Below, in pieces: positions 52,637-64,000 of a DNA stretch of 64,000 bases. Under the pieces are notes generated by a model. That model was not told the origin of the DNA and did not search any database. It saw nothing but the letters and a program-made list of their open reading frames with translations. The translations under genes and the position numbers were made by a program. Numbering within the stretch: position 1 is the first letter of the stretch; each line of letters opens with the position of its first letter. The stretch is from Daphnia carinata (lineage: Eukaryota > Arthropoda > Branchiopoda > Diplostraca > Daphniidae): NCBI RefSeq assembly GCF_022539665.2, contig NC_081339.1:1550001-1614000 (forward strand), read 5' to 3'.

Positions 52637-52819
52637 TTAGTTATTCTTGTTGTAGCTTGGTATAGAGTACCTTGGTGTCGAGTAGCTTGATGAAGGGTAG
52701 CTTCCGGCAGGGTAGCTAGGAGCAGGGTACGTTGTTGAAGGGTAGCTGGGAGCTTCGTATTCCGGATTGTAGCTGAATGGAACCTCGGCAACCACAGCCA
52801 AGAACGCGGCGACGAAGAG
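52637..52819 (-). CDS. Small secreted Ser/Tyr/Pro-repeat protein, terminal exon (cuticle-like)
   Basis: A minus-strand acceptor (CCGTTAG) opens a 60-codon exon: LFVAAFLAVVAEVPFSY, then tandem YPSTTYPAPSYPAGSYP and SSSYSTPRYSIPSY, ending NKNN and a stop at 52637-52639. The hydrophobic start plus AVVAE cleavage-like site looks like a signal peptide missing only a Met-Lys from a tiny first exon, an arrangement common in arthropod cuticular and secreted-matrix genes. I could not place that first exon. No Rebers-Riddiford consensus follows, so the stop may mark a truncated cuticle gene or a genuine short protein. Confidence 0.5.
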   Translation of the reverse strand, partial: LFVAAFLAVVAEVPFSYNPEYEAPSYPSTTYPAPSYPAGSYPSSSYSTPRYSIPSYNKNN

Positions 52820-52869
52820 CTAACGGAATACGTGATGTTTTTCTTTCAGTTGTTTATCAGCTCATTCAG

Positions 52870-55800
52870 TGTTACGAATAAAATGCCTAATGAGCTTCAT
52901 GTGCTAGTAGATTGGTTTGGTAGGCACCTATTGGTTTTTGTCCTGCCATTTTCGGCTTATTTAGTGGAGCGAATGGAAAAGAACGTTCAAATGACCTAAT
53001 TGTTTTAGGTGATCACATATCTTTCGAGTGAATTCGCTCACTAGTGTACCTTTTCGTTTCTAACATAATCTCCCGGTTGCTAATTCCGGACAGCAAACTA
53101 CAAACAAAAAAAACATGTTGTTCATTATCGTTACAGAATATTTGTTACAGCAATGTAAGGCATTGCCCTGTCGAACCAAACCGTATGTGCGATGTTCAAT
53201 CACAAGATTTTGTTCAATTTATATTTTTTTTGTATGGTCACGGGTGAAAAACGGAATAATGGTTATCTCTTCGCAGAGATGAGTCATCCGCTCTTTGAAC
53301 CACTCAGCAACCGTGAGAAAGAAATCATTTTAAAAAACTTATTCAAAGAGAGATAAGGAGATAACGCAGTGCGGAAGGAGTGTAACTCGCGCAACGCTAT
53401 AAAATCCTATCGCGAAACTCCGTTAGATAGGGCCTATCCGAAGAGCTCCCGAAGTTGACTAAACTCCGGTACGAGGAGTTCCTTGGGTTCCCTATAGGTC
53501 TTCAGAGCTTTTCTGTCACTGGGTAAAGTTTTATTACCTTCTAGTCTTAGTTAAGACATTGTTTAGTTAAGGCATCACTTGTTGTACTATTCTTCCTTGT
53601 AAATATAATACAAGTGTGACGGTATTTTTGAAAAATATTCAATTCGCTTAATATCTCTACATAAATTATTACAGTATATACGTATATATATATATATAAA
53701 TATATTCTTATGTAATATAAATTTATATTATCCCAATCAATATCTATATTGCTAGGTTCTCTGCAACGTCTTTTATAAGACTGTGGAAGTCGTAGCTACA
53801 AGCGATGAAGAATATTCATGTACTTTATGTTCGTTTTTTTATTAAAGTAATCCCCTTTCCAGTTTTTTCGGTCGTTCAATCTGGTATTTTGGATCCACTT
53901 TTCTCAACACCCATTTGCTAACTTTTTATTTTATTTTTTATGCGTTTTAAAATTTCAGTTTAGAAAAACGAGGTCGAGCAAGAAAACTTAAAGCTAATGG
54001 TGCCAGAATGGTACTTACAATAAACCTTTTCACAAGGCGCAAAGCATGACATTTTCAATCGTTAACGCTCGAATCCGCCATGTTTATTCATTATTATTGT
54101 TTTGTCTAATTCCCTTTTTAAATTCAGGGCGTTTATAATTCTATTTTATTTATTTCTATCTTTGGTTTTGATTTGAAAGAGAAGAGAAGGAAAGTATTCC
54201 CCGATTGAAAGCCAATTTTTTTTGTGTCTTTTTTATTGTATTTGATGGACTAAATATTTTAATATTAAAGTGCGAAATGTTTGTGTCAATTTTTCTTGCG
54301 TGCTGGAATAGGGCCCGGCCCTGGGTAAACCAAAATCAGCTTACTATCAGTTGCTAATGGCGCTAAACTAAAAAAACCTTTCTAGTGTATCGCTCCAGTC
54401 CGTCCGGTAGAAGTAATTTTTCAAATTTTCGCATTGAAATATTTATGCGGTCAAATCAAATAAAAATATATAATAGGTTTTCCAGATGAACCAGGGCGCG
54501 CCACCGCTATGCTGAAATGGTGGCAGAATCCAAAATTTTGACATTCGGCGTTTTATTCGACATTTATTTGTTGTTCCGTTTTAGTATTGTCATTCGAAAA
54601 TGCAAACAATGTCTAGGTATGGTATGATAGTATGTTTTATTCATTATTCTTACCCTTTTATTTTATTTGTTTTCTAGACGAATTCGTTTTCGAAACGAAA
54701 TTAGTTTTTTCGTTTCGACAATCGACAATCGCAGGAAAAGCCTTTTAAGCAGACACCTTCCAGAAACAGTAAAAAATGTAGCTTGAGAAGAAGTGTTACG
54801 TTACAACATAATTCTAGTTAGAATCTGATCTATTCCAATAATCCTATAAAAAAGAGAAAAAAAAGGGGTTTCATGTTTATTTTCATTAAACTTCCTATAT
54901 TTCTATGTGATTTTTCTTAAATCAACATGTTCCAATGGGATTTAATAGAAGGAAACAGATTTTTAAAACGTTTCTTGAACTTATCCTTAAGTCATATTTA
55001 AACATTATTGAACTATTTAGTATTTACAACTGGAAACGATTACCAATTTTATAAATTACTGGAAACGTAAGTAAAAAAATCTCTCAATCATTGCGGTCAT
55101 ACGTAAATCCGTTTGGTTGGGTAAATTTCAAAAGCGATGATGCATCTTTACGGCCAATGTGAATTAAACATGTCGCAAACAGCCGTCAGCGGTGTCCCCC
55201 AAGGTTTAATAATTTACCTGAAAGGGAAGGTAAACAGAGGATGTATTAATTGTATTATGTTTCAACAATATGCGTTTTAGGTTTAATGCTCTCATTAGTT
55301 TTAGACGAGCTCTTAAAAACTTCCTCTTTTATAGGCTTGGGCTTCTTGGATAAACAAGTAAGACATATGTGCCTGGATGACTAAAACAGTCATAGATAGT
55401 GTCTTTTCACACGATAATAGTTATACTATTTCATATTTGAAAAAGGAGCTAAAACGTTGGTTGGGAACAGCTAGATGCACTTAATTTTTACCTCGTCAAT
55501 AGCTCGCAATGTCGCTATTGACAGCTTTAATTTGTTTACGCTTTAAACAGTATTCAAAATGAAATAAGGCGACGTCGTGTTTCCTTTTGCTCAAAAAATT
55601 CATTCGCAACAAACGCACGCTGGAATTTGCTTATTCGGTAGGTCACGCGTATCGATTCGTGATTCTACCAATAGGTTTTTCTTTCCCCGAGGAATCTAGA
55701 CAAAAACTTGCAGAAAGGGAACTTGAGTTTTCATGTTACCCAAGTTACGTTTGGTGCGTTTCCACAGCCCTCGACATAAATTTGAGCAGAAAATCGATAG

Positions 55801-56700
55801 TTTTAATTATGAATTATGCCTTCGAACTTGATTACTCTGTTCATCCGAACTCTTTCGCTAGCAATATGGTAAAACAAAGGTGTAAAGCATAGAATTATAC
55901 TGTGTCGGCAATGTCAAACAATTAGACATCAGACTAATTTGTTCCAACGGTAAATTATTCCATCTACGGAATTCGGATCGAGTTGAAATTTTCGTTTCGA
56001 ACCAGGTTCTTCTATACCAAAGTCGGGCATGCGTAGAAGTGTCTTTTTAACGTTTTTCATTATGTTTTAGTATAGCCGCGTACGGCGAAGTGGATGTAAG
56101 CAGACGCTCTGTATTCGTTTTCTTTCGTTACCGCTAAGCGATCCGTAAAACGCATTCAAAGCCGATCAGAAAGTTGATTGAGGAAAAGCCCTACGAGAAA
56201 GGGTTGGCGCGCATGTCGCTACACTTTCCGTCAATGCCCGCTGTTATAACGTAATAAAAAATACGTTTAGAAACTTCCGCGCATGACTGTATGGTAGGTC
56301 ACCTTTTACATACCACGACATAGAGACTCAAATCACAGGAATGGTATAGCTACACTCCAACCCAAAATTAGAAACGAATCCGTTTGAATCGAGAAAAGAG
56401 AAAGAAAGTCAAGAGTATACAATGTGGACTATAGCGATAGTCAGGACATTCACGTCTGAAAATAATCTCCAAAACATTGATTAGGAGGCAAGCCTTGAAA
56501 TCCAAATTATTTTCTCGCCTTATCAACGGAGAAGAAAAACCAAAATATATTTTCCGTGCAAATTTCAAAATATTTCGATTGTGATACTTACATTCGCCTG
56601 CCTGGGTACCTCCTTCAGTCAAACAGTGTATCTGGCAGTCTTGCATTTCCGGCTTCAAATGAGGATAAGGATATCAAAACAGGAAACGAGTTTGCAGGTT
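52870..56700. other. Unassigned intergenic DNA
   Basis: AT-rich, no recognised gene. A GC-richer block at about 53330-53640 contains a TATAAAA (53398-53404) and downstream poly(A)-like features and might be a solo LTR, but ends and target duplication could not be fixed. The open frame 55587-55892 (101 codons) shows no domain. A TA microsatellite lies at about 53675-53705. Confidence 0.4.
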
Positions 56701-56709
56701 GCAGATAGC

Positions 56710-58812
56710 TTAAAGAATGTCGATCGCTTCAGCTTCAGCGTTATTACAAGCGTGAACAACGGTGGATTTCATTATATTGGTGTTCCCCGTGAAACCAGTA
56801 TTTCCAGTGTTGCCTGTGTTACCCGTGAAGAGGGGCTGTCGAATGTCAGACTTTTCCCCATTGTTGGGTTGGTGACGCTGCTCACAACTTGGAAGAGCGA
56901 ATCCCAAAGACCGACAGTAAACGACTTTCCGGAAAGCTTTCCGAAAGTTGTCAGATATAAGGGCATACAGAAAGGGATTTACACAAGAATTCATATATGC
57001 TAATACATGGGAGATTATTTGTATCATGACTGTAAAGGGCGTGATTTCAAACAAGGCTAGACTTTTCAGAACTAAAACAAGTTGAATGGGACACCAACAC
57101 ACGGCGAAAATGACCACTACTATGCAAACCATGCGGGTAACTCTCTTTTTACCGCGCCGGCTTTCCGCCGAGACACGCCCACCTGGTGCCACCCCTCTCC
57201 ATAAGCGCATAAGCATGCATATATACAAACCGCAAATCAACAGCAGTGGGATGACATACGAGGTGGCAAAAAAAGTGATCTGAAAGACATGGTAGCTCCA
57301 TCCATCCTAAAATAAACATTTTGTTAACCGAGTTATTCCATCTGCATAAGTCCTCTAAGTTTTACGTTTGATCCTCTATACCAGACACAAAGCATTTCGT
57401 ACTTTAAACCATGCGTTAAACCATCTCTTTCGTTCTACAGCCCTAATACCAAAGGACGAGCCAAAACGAAAAATTTGGGGCGTTTTTTTTGCATGAGTAA
57501 ACCACCGCCCAAATAGCAATTTAGATGTGGCAATGGAGTTCGAAAAAAGCACGAAAATTTCGGCTGTTTCGTGGTTTGTTTGGTTTCTCCGCGTTTTTCC
57601 TATTTTGAAGACAGCAGATGCGTTTGCTCTTTGTCTTGAAATAAGTACTGTATATGTTCTGGCAAAACAGAGCGGACTAAAGTTTTTCTTTTAAGGGTTT
57701 TTAGAGTTCTCCCGCCCATCCTAGAAATGAAAATGCATCGAAGGTCCATTCAAGAGTCTGCTTTCTACACTGTCTGCAGTGAATTTTCAAAAACTTCATC
57801 TTCTTCAATTAACATTAAGCGATCGTTTTTAATTCTTGTTCCTTTGTGTCTGGTGCAAAGTGATAATTTTTCTTTCCTTCTTTTTTTTCTGGTTATATTT
57901 TTTAAGAATATTTAAAATAAGAAGAATTACCTTTTGGAGAAATACGCACACAGAATACTCCTCGTCGGCAAAGAGATACATCACTTCTCCGTGAGCCATT
58001 AGCAATGGCACACAGGCCACGAATATAACAACCTTGTTTGTAGAAAAAATATATATAGATAAGTAAAAAAGAAGGGTGTCAGAAAAAATTTTAATTATAG
58101 GTTATATTATACCCAGGTAACGGCGATGGCCCAATAAGTGTTCGCCTCCGTTCGAATGGACATTGAAGTTATGGGATGAACGACAGCTAAATAGCGGTCA
58201 AGCGACATTAAGACTAGAGTGTACACACTGGCGTATGCAGTTACGATAACCAAGTACTGAACAATTTTGCACCAGGCATCTCCAAACGGCCAAAAGGGTA
58301 AAGCGTAATCCGAGGCAGTAAACGGGACACAAAAGACAATAAACAAAAGATCGGCTAATGCCAAATTTATAATGAGCAGGTTAGTTGTGTTGCGCATTTG
58401 CTGATTTGCCGCCACAACAACCACCACCAGAGCATTGCCAATAAACCCAACTACAACAATAATTCCAAATATAATTGGAACCTTTAATGGAAAAAAAAAG
58501 GAAAAGAAAAGAATAGAAACGGATTAGAGATAATTTCTTCAAACGTAAAGGCAGCTGTCGCAGAGCATGTAAAATGATCGCATTTCATACCACTATAGAA
58601 ATGATGCGTTGCATAGCAAACCCATGGGAGTAATCCGGTCTAAATTCCTCTATCCCAGAGCTTTTGTTCGCACAAAAAGGCAAACTAGCATAGCGTGAAA
58701 GATTACATAATCCGTATCGGTTGTCCAGAGAATGAGACATATTTGGATAGTTGGAAATCATTCCGTTTCCGTCCATGGCCGTTTCTGCCATCAAATCCTC
58801 CATGATATCCAT
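56710..58812 (-). CDS. AstA-R: Allatostatin-A receptor-like class A GPCR (4 coding exons)
   Basis: Coding exons in order are 58812-58591, 58481-58113, 58032-57931 and 57306-56710. All introns are GT-AG and phase 0, giving 429 residues from the ATG at 58812. The extracellular N-terminus has three N-glycosylation sequons (NMS, NLS, NKS). TM1 has GNALVVVVV. TM2-TM3 reads MRNTTNLLIINLALADLLF through WPFGDAWCKIVQYLV to LDRY. TM6 has CWCPIQLVLVLKSL and TM7 NSCVNPFLYALISDNFRKAF. Sequence style matches insect allatostatin-A/galanin-type receptors, which couple the FGL-amide peptides to G proteins at the plasma membrane. The C-terminal tail carries a GNT/NTG repeat absent from the insect receptors I recall. 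The exon 1 frame stays open to an acceptor-like CTCAG at 58870, so an extra 5' exon is possible. Confidence 0.92.
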
Positions 58813-58899
58813 CTCTGGGACATCAATATTCACAACCGTGTGGCCAATGCGCGGTTGGTATTGACCGGGCTGAGAAAGGTCAAAATGTTTTGCTTCACA

Positions 58900-61800
58900 A
58901 AAACAAAAAACAACATTTCTGATTAAGTTTGGTTGCTCTCCAACGAAAACAACTTGATTTTGAATTCACAATCAGCCAGAACTACCTACCAAAAGCAAAA
59001 AAATAAAAAATAAAAAATCCAATACGAATTTTCGAGGTAGAGAATTTTTGAACAAAAACGAAAACATATTCATGAGAAAAAATTGTGATACGAAATGAAA
59101 CATTGTTGAAGGCAATATCTTTTTTTTGGAATACAAATATGGGTAATATTACTTCAGCTTGACAAAGGAGAAAATATTTTGCAAAGCAACAAATTTTAGC
59201 CCTGTAAGCTGCTAGCATTTTAATTATTCATAACCATGACAAAAAAAAGTGTTTCCTTTGCAGACGTTTCAAGGAGCACGCTGTACCTTTGACAGCTATA
59301 AATTGAAGTTAAACGAAACTATTAAACAAAACTAAAACGGTTAGATAACTGAGGAGCCCAACTGATGAATTGATTTCTTTCAAAATTTTCAACTTTCACG
59401 CGTTTGTAATTACTCGTGAACAGTGTTCCACGTAAAAACTGTAATTTCTTTTTTCTCGAAAACAAAATCATTACAGCTATATGGACAAACGGTCTAAGCG
59501 TCGTATGGTACTATGGGGCGGCTATTTATAACTTTTTCTCGCTTAATACGGATCTCGCTTCCAAAGCCTTAAAGGCAGTCAAATACTTACTGATGCTTAC
59601 TGAACTCGGCATTGAATTGATTGACAGCTGTGACTTTTCGCTTTTTGCCTTTTTCTTTTCTATCTTACTGCGTAACAACAACAGATGTATATGTTTTTTT
59701 ATAATAACCTAACCTAGTGTAATAGCGTGACATGGGGTAAATTCATGGGACTTCGGGTTTTCTTTGTTGAGCTGGGTGCGGGCTAACGTTAATATCCGTC
59801 CACACACCCCCCAGCCATTACAAAGGAGTAGCTTAGTTTCTAGACAGATCTTTGTGAAAGGAACACTTTTACCAAATAGAATATCCGGAAAACAAACAAA
59901 CTGATAGTAGCTGAGGAAGACTTACAGGAAAGGGTTGTTATTTCCCAATAGCACTTCGAAACGTCAATGAATTTCTTAAAAAACTGTGTTCTCTTTTCAG
60001 CTACAAAGCAACTGAACCTGGACTTATTGCAGTCTCGCGTCTCAGCATTTCCGATAGAGAACGAGGGTGTCGCATAGGAAGCTGCGCAGAAGATGCGCAG
60101 AAGCGAGAAGACGTAAAATTCTACACTTTAGTCTTCCTCAGAATAGTTCCCGCACTACTGACGAGGATGTCGAGAGATGGCCCACGCATTGGTTTAAAAG
60201 ATATTGAGCTTATTCCCACCTACCTCGAGACTTCTTGAGATCGGACGTTTCAGCCGCACTATTTAATCCCAAGGTTGAGCTTCAGTCCCATCTCAGCAGT
60301 CGTAACTAAGCAAATACAATTGTGCATATGTAAGGGAAGGTTTTCTATGTGTATGTGCGAGATCATGAAGTTATTCTATTTGTTAACCATATACATTACT
60401 TACATCTCAGGGAGTTAACTTATCACAGTAGAAAAGCAGCAGCAACTTTCAATGCATTATTTTCCGGTTCAACTGGCAGTGGGACTCTTTAGCCCCAGTC
60501 CATGAGAGCGCATGTCAAAGATATACTGTACATGAAAAAGAAAAACAGTAAATTGTATTGCCTTTGTTTTTCTAAATTTATATTCCGACTAAATGCTTGA
60601 TTGAATTAATGCACGAAGGTAGATAAGTTGGACGCTGAGCACAAAATCTAAACTGTGGCACGCAATATCGATTTGTTGTGAATAATACCAAACGATCCTT
60701 CATGTTCGTTAAGTTCCAGCACAGTCCCATCCCAACCCTGTATAGCTTTTACGTCTTGCGCTGTTGATAGTTATGGATGTTCGTATAATTAATTTTTGTT
60801 AACAAGAAAAGTAAGCCCATTAAAAAAGATAGAAAAAGAATAGCAGTTTATCAGATTTAAAAAACGCTTTTACTTCTCAGTAAAAAAAAAAAAAATAACA
60901 CAGTACAAAAATAAAGAAAAAAATTAGAAGGTGCACCGTGCAAAACATAGCCAAGTAATTATTCATTCTACAGCATTTCTCTTTCTTTTATAGTTTTATT
61001 GAAAAATGAAAATCCAGTTGTTGGCGGATGGTCATCAAAAGTAGCTAATTTGGCCAATTTCTAGCAACCCAGATAAACTATTTGCCAAACTAGTTAAGTT
61101 AGGCCAGTTTTTTGGGAAAAGCAGTTCCGCCTACAGCCTCTTTGGAAAGATGACGCTTTGAATTATCCTAAGCTTAAGCAAACATGAAAAAGAAGACCGA
61201 AGTATCGGGTTCATCATAATTCACAAGAACCGGCTTATAGTATCGGATCTTTACCGCTGGAAGAAAGAGTTGGTAGTAGGCACATAAGCAAAAAATCGCT
61301 GCCTAAACAAAATAACCACCGGTTTGATTCATGGCTCGGTCCTACTCTGAAATTTGCACTCACTTGATCAAGGATATAGCTTCGAGCTAAGCGATCGGCT
61401 TCGAACCAAACGGGGTAGTCCCGGATATTTAACCTGCCTTTTGAGGTGTGCCGCATATGACTCGTCCCATTTTATTTGACATATGGACAGTATCGCCTAG
61501 GTTATCCACATCAATTTCTGTAAACTTTATTTGTTTTGGAAATTGTAGTTTTCCCGCAAAAAGTTATTGAAATTTTACGCTTTACTTGGAGATGGGGATT
61601 ACCTGATACCCGTGAAACCGCACCGCCCTACCCGAAAGATGGCGAATTGGCTTACTATCCAGTAGGTGCTTTTCAGCAATAATTTTACAGAAATGGATAG
61701 CCGCCATCAGAGAGGTCCTTTCCTGCAAACTTGTTTATTTCGGAGTAACATTTTTATACATTAAAGCTGTTTTATGTTCGTGTGCTACTGGGATAAGAAG

Positions 61801-62300
61801 ATTACCCAAGACACGTTAGGCCGCACGCACTTACCTACCTGAAAAATGCCCGGTCGGTTATTACTCGGGTAGGTACTATGCAAGCGTTCCGATTTGATTC
61901 ATAATATCCAGGGTAAACAATACGGCCCGCCCAAATTAAAAAAAGAATGGGCAATTGAAGGAAAATAAGTAAAAATACAATGTATTACAAGGAAAGGAGA
62001 AACCATGATTCAACGTACTGCACTAGTCGAATGCCCATGGATGACAATTAAAAATTAACAATCATTTCAATGAAATCATTCTGTTGCAAAGTTAAGTAGT
62101 ATTTCAAAAAATAAAAATAAGAGAATGAAAAGGTAAAAAACATTCTATTGCAAAAATAAATAAAAACGAAAAATCAACCAAAACGTAAATAAAAAACACA
62201 CAACCAAAAACAAATGAAGGCGGCAGCCCGACGGATGGACACCAGAAAAATGTAGGTGCGTAAAGGAAAAAGAGATTGAAGGCTTGAGCGTGAGGAGAGC
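58900..62300. other. Unassigned intergenic DNA
   Basis: About 3.4 kb between the GPCR and SNU13 without a recognised gene. Open frames at 58982-59218, 59416-59712 and 61235-61456 have no family signature. The GPCR promoter and any non-coding first exon should lie in the first part. Confidence 0.45.
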
Positions 62301-62812
62301 GGGAGAGCAAATTACAATGCCGGCGGGATTTTTCCTTGAACAACTCGAACAGTCGAATAACTCACGGAAACCATGTTGTTCTGCTCCGAGCCTCCGACTC
62401 CGAATCTGAGCCCCACAGCCCAGATCGTCTTTCGGCAACTCTGGCCAATTCGTTTTATCCTTATGCATGGAGCTAATTTTTTGGTTTTTGCAATACAAAA
62501 AATACAAAATTTCTTTTTTGTTCATCAAATAATGCCAATGTTTTTCATTGAAAAAAGCTATCTCTTTAAAAATGTTCGTTTTCGTCATGCAACGTTTGAT
62601 TTTCAATACTTAGTTGTTAGTATACCATTTAGCCCTAACCCTTGTTTCTGCATCGCGAAGCTTAATGCAACATTCCACCACGATTTTCTACAGAACAGTT
62701 TTAAACCACGTGTTGGGCACGCACATTTTTCGACTCCGTTTGACTAACCTCAGTGAAGCGACGTCCATCGCAGAGAGGAATTGAAATTTCCTATTTTAGT
62801 ATAATTGTTGAA

Positions 62813-63402
62813 ATGGTTAATATTATTTACATAAGTATCAAATGAAATTGAGGTACTTATTTTCTGCATTCTTTTACTTAGGAGACTGATCAAGAAATCA
62901 ATCCTAAGGCTTATCCCTTGGCTGATGGACAGCTAACAGTAAAAATTTTGAACTTAGTTCAACAAGCATCCAACTACAAGCAAATGCGTAAAGGAGCAAA
63001 TGAAGGTGAAAACCACCATTAGTAATGCATTGCTCATTTGCCAAACTTGAATGGTTATTCCTTTTGATTCGTTCACAGCCACAAAAGCCCTTAACCGAGG
63101 TCTTGCAGAATTTATTGTAATGGCTGCAGATGCCGAACCTTTGGAAATCTTACTGCATCTGCCTTTACTTTGTGAAGATAAGAATGTTCCTTATGTATTT
63201 GTTCGTTCAAAGCAAGGTAATTACATTTGAGCTTCATGTGAGATTCAATTCTTAACTGTTCTTCCCATTTATGCTAGCATTGGGGCGTGCCTGTGGGGTC
63301 TCCCGTTCTGTCATTGCTTGTTCTGTGACTGTTCATGAAGGTTCCCAGCTAAAACCACAAATCCAGTCATTACAGCAAGAAATTGAGAAACTTCTAATTT
63401 GA
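62813..63402 (+). CDS. Snu13: SNU13 / NHP2L1 (15.5K) L7Ae-family RNA-binding protein
   Basis: Exons are 62813-62815 (ATG only), 62882-63005, 63079-63216 and 63278-63402. Introns are GT-AG with agreeing phases, giving 390 nt and 129 residues against 128 in human NHP2L1. Landmarks are [70 protein letters not shown] and [12 protein letters not shown]. The protein binds the kink-turn of U4 snRNA and of box C/D snoRNAs in the nucleus and nucleolus. The one-codon first exon is inferred: AAATG followed by a GTTAAT donor and an in-phase acceptor; another 5' exon is possible. An AATAAA at 63444-63449 should end the transcript. Confidence 0.95.
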
Positions 63403-63443
63403 TGATCTCAGACCATTTTGTGCAGTTCAAATGACTTCATTGA

Positions 63444-63449
63444 AATAAA
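63444..63449 (+). terminator. SNU13 polyadenylation signal
   Basis: Canonical AATAAA 42 nt after the SNU13 stop codon and before the convergent VPS36 stop. Confidence 0.7.
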
Positions 63450-63690
63450 AGGCCAATTAGGCATAAACTGTCCAATTTAATTATCTTTGTTTTAACATCA
63501 TTGATGTTGACTATCTTTGCTTTGCAATGAAATCTGTTTCAGTTTTCAAATTATTTGTATTTGTATATTGGCAAGCATATGTTTACCTATATTATGCTTG
63601 TACAGTGTACTTGGTTACAGCACCTACCAATTGCATTTAAACCACAATCTGAAATTGAGTAGTTTAAGTACAACTTATGCAAGTGTCGCT

Positions 63691-63867
63691 TTAACAAATA
63701 ATCTGCGTACGACTAGAGAATTCATTATGGTAGAACAACAGGCCACGGACTGTATCATCCCTGCACACGACTCCTTTCCTCTCCATAGTGTAAAGACATT
63801 CAGCAGCTAACACAATAGATATCCCAAATTCTTGTGACACATCAAATGCTGTTAACTTTTGCCTAGC
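63691..63867 (-). CDS. Vps36: VPS36 (ESCRT-II subunit), C-terminal exon, partial gene
   Basis: After a pyrimidine-rich acceptor (TTAGTTACAG) the minus strand encodes 58 residues and a stop: ARQKLTAFDVSQEFGISIVL, then AAECLYTMERKGVVCRDDTV and RGLLFYHNEF. This is the second winged-helix end of VPS36, whose human form has '[32 protein letters not shown]' in pattern. VPS36 forms ESCRT-II with VPS22 and VPS25 and sorts ubiquitinated membrane cargo at endosomes. The remaining exons lie beyond 64000. The gene converges on SNU13, stop codons 289 bp apart. Confidence 0.75.
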   Translation of the reverse strand, partial: ARQKLTAFDVSQEFGISIVLAAECLYTMERKGVVCRDDTVRGLLFYHNEFSSRTQIIC

Positions 63868-64000
63868 CTGTAACTAAAAAAGAAAAAAATGATAAGTGCA
63901 CAACAAAGACGTTGCAAAGCGATACTAGTTACGACTTCATGTCAGATAACAAGGAGTCTTTCCCAATACAAGCATTTAAGTAGTGCAACTATTAGTTGCA

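Noticed and set aside
61390-61410. GGTTCGAAGCC-like B box suggesting a minus-strand tRNA
   Set aside because: No A box at proper spacing upstream and no acceptor or anticodon stem pairing.
62145-62747. Overlapping frames of 153 and 124 codons on opposite strands upstream of SNU13
   Set aside because: Neither shows a domain; the region is more likely the SNU13 promoter and 5' flank.

Overview
The window is animal nuclear DNA, almost certainly from an arthropod and most likely a branchiopod crustacean such as Daphnia. The evidence is AT-rich intergenic DNA, small phase-consistent GT-AG introns, arthropod-type proteins (netrin, a rumpelstiltskin/hnRNP M-like protein, an allatostatin-A-type receptor) and Gypsy, BEL/Pao, Copia and hAT debris. 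No database was searched; identifications rest on remembered family motifs, and exons were joined by reading splice sites and phases.

Layout. (1) 1-16969, + strand: a complete netrin gene, seven coding exons, 694 residues, with a 10.2 kb first intron full of homopolymers and microsatellites. (2) 18014-21660, - strand: a complete ten-exon gene for a three-RRM hnRNP M/rumpelstiltskin-like protein, tail-to-tail with netrin. (3) 22-52 kb: a transposon graveyard. It holds an 8-bp-TSD inverted-repeat element carrying a tRNA-like Pol III cassette, palindrome-ended elements, a decayed minus-strand Gypsy whose integrase is split by a TA-flanked MITE, a 3.1 kb foldback-like element with mirror-image arrays, a Copia scrap, a hAT transposase tail, and a structurally complete 4.17 kb Gypsy nested inside a BEL/Pao remnant. 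The BEL debris is interleaved with two tRNA-Leu(TAA) copies in a partial segmental duplication. (4) 52.6-52.8 kb, - strand: one exon of a small secreted Ser/Tyr/Pro-rich protein. (5) 56710-58812, - strand: a four-exon class A GPCR, best matched to allatostatin-A receptors. (6) 62813-63402, + strand: the U4 snRNP/box C/D snoRNP protein SNU13 (NHP2L1, hoip), converging on (7) the last exon of ESCRT-II VPS36 (63691-63867, - strand), whose rest lies beyond the window.

The host genes are unrelated in pathway: axon guidance, RNA binding, neuropeptide signalling, splicing and endosomal sorting. The most unusual structures are the foldback element at 32204-35330, the tRNA-like unit inside the inverted-repeat element at 23560-24032, and the duplicated tRNA-Leu/BEL segment at 47163-49180. 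I found no CRISPR array, rRNA gene or complete unknown multi-gene system.
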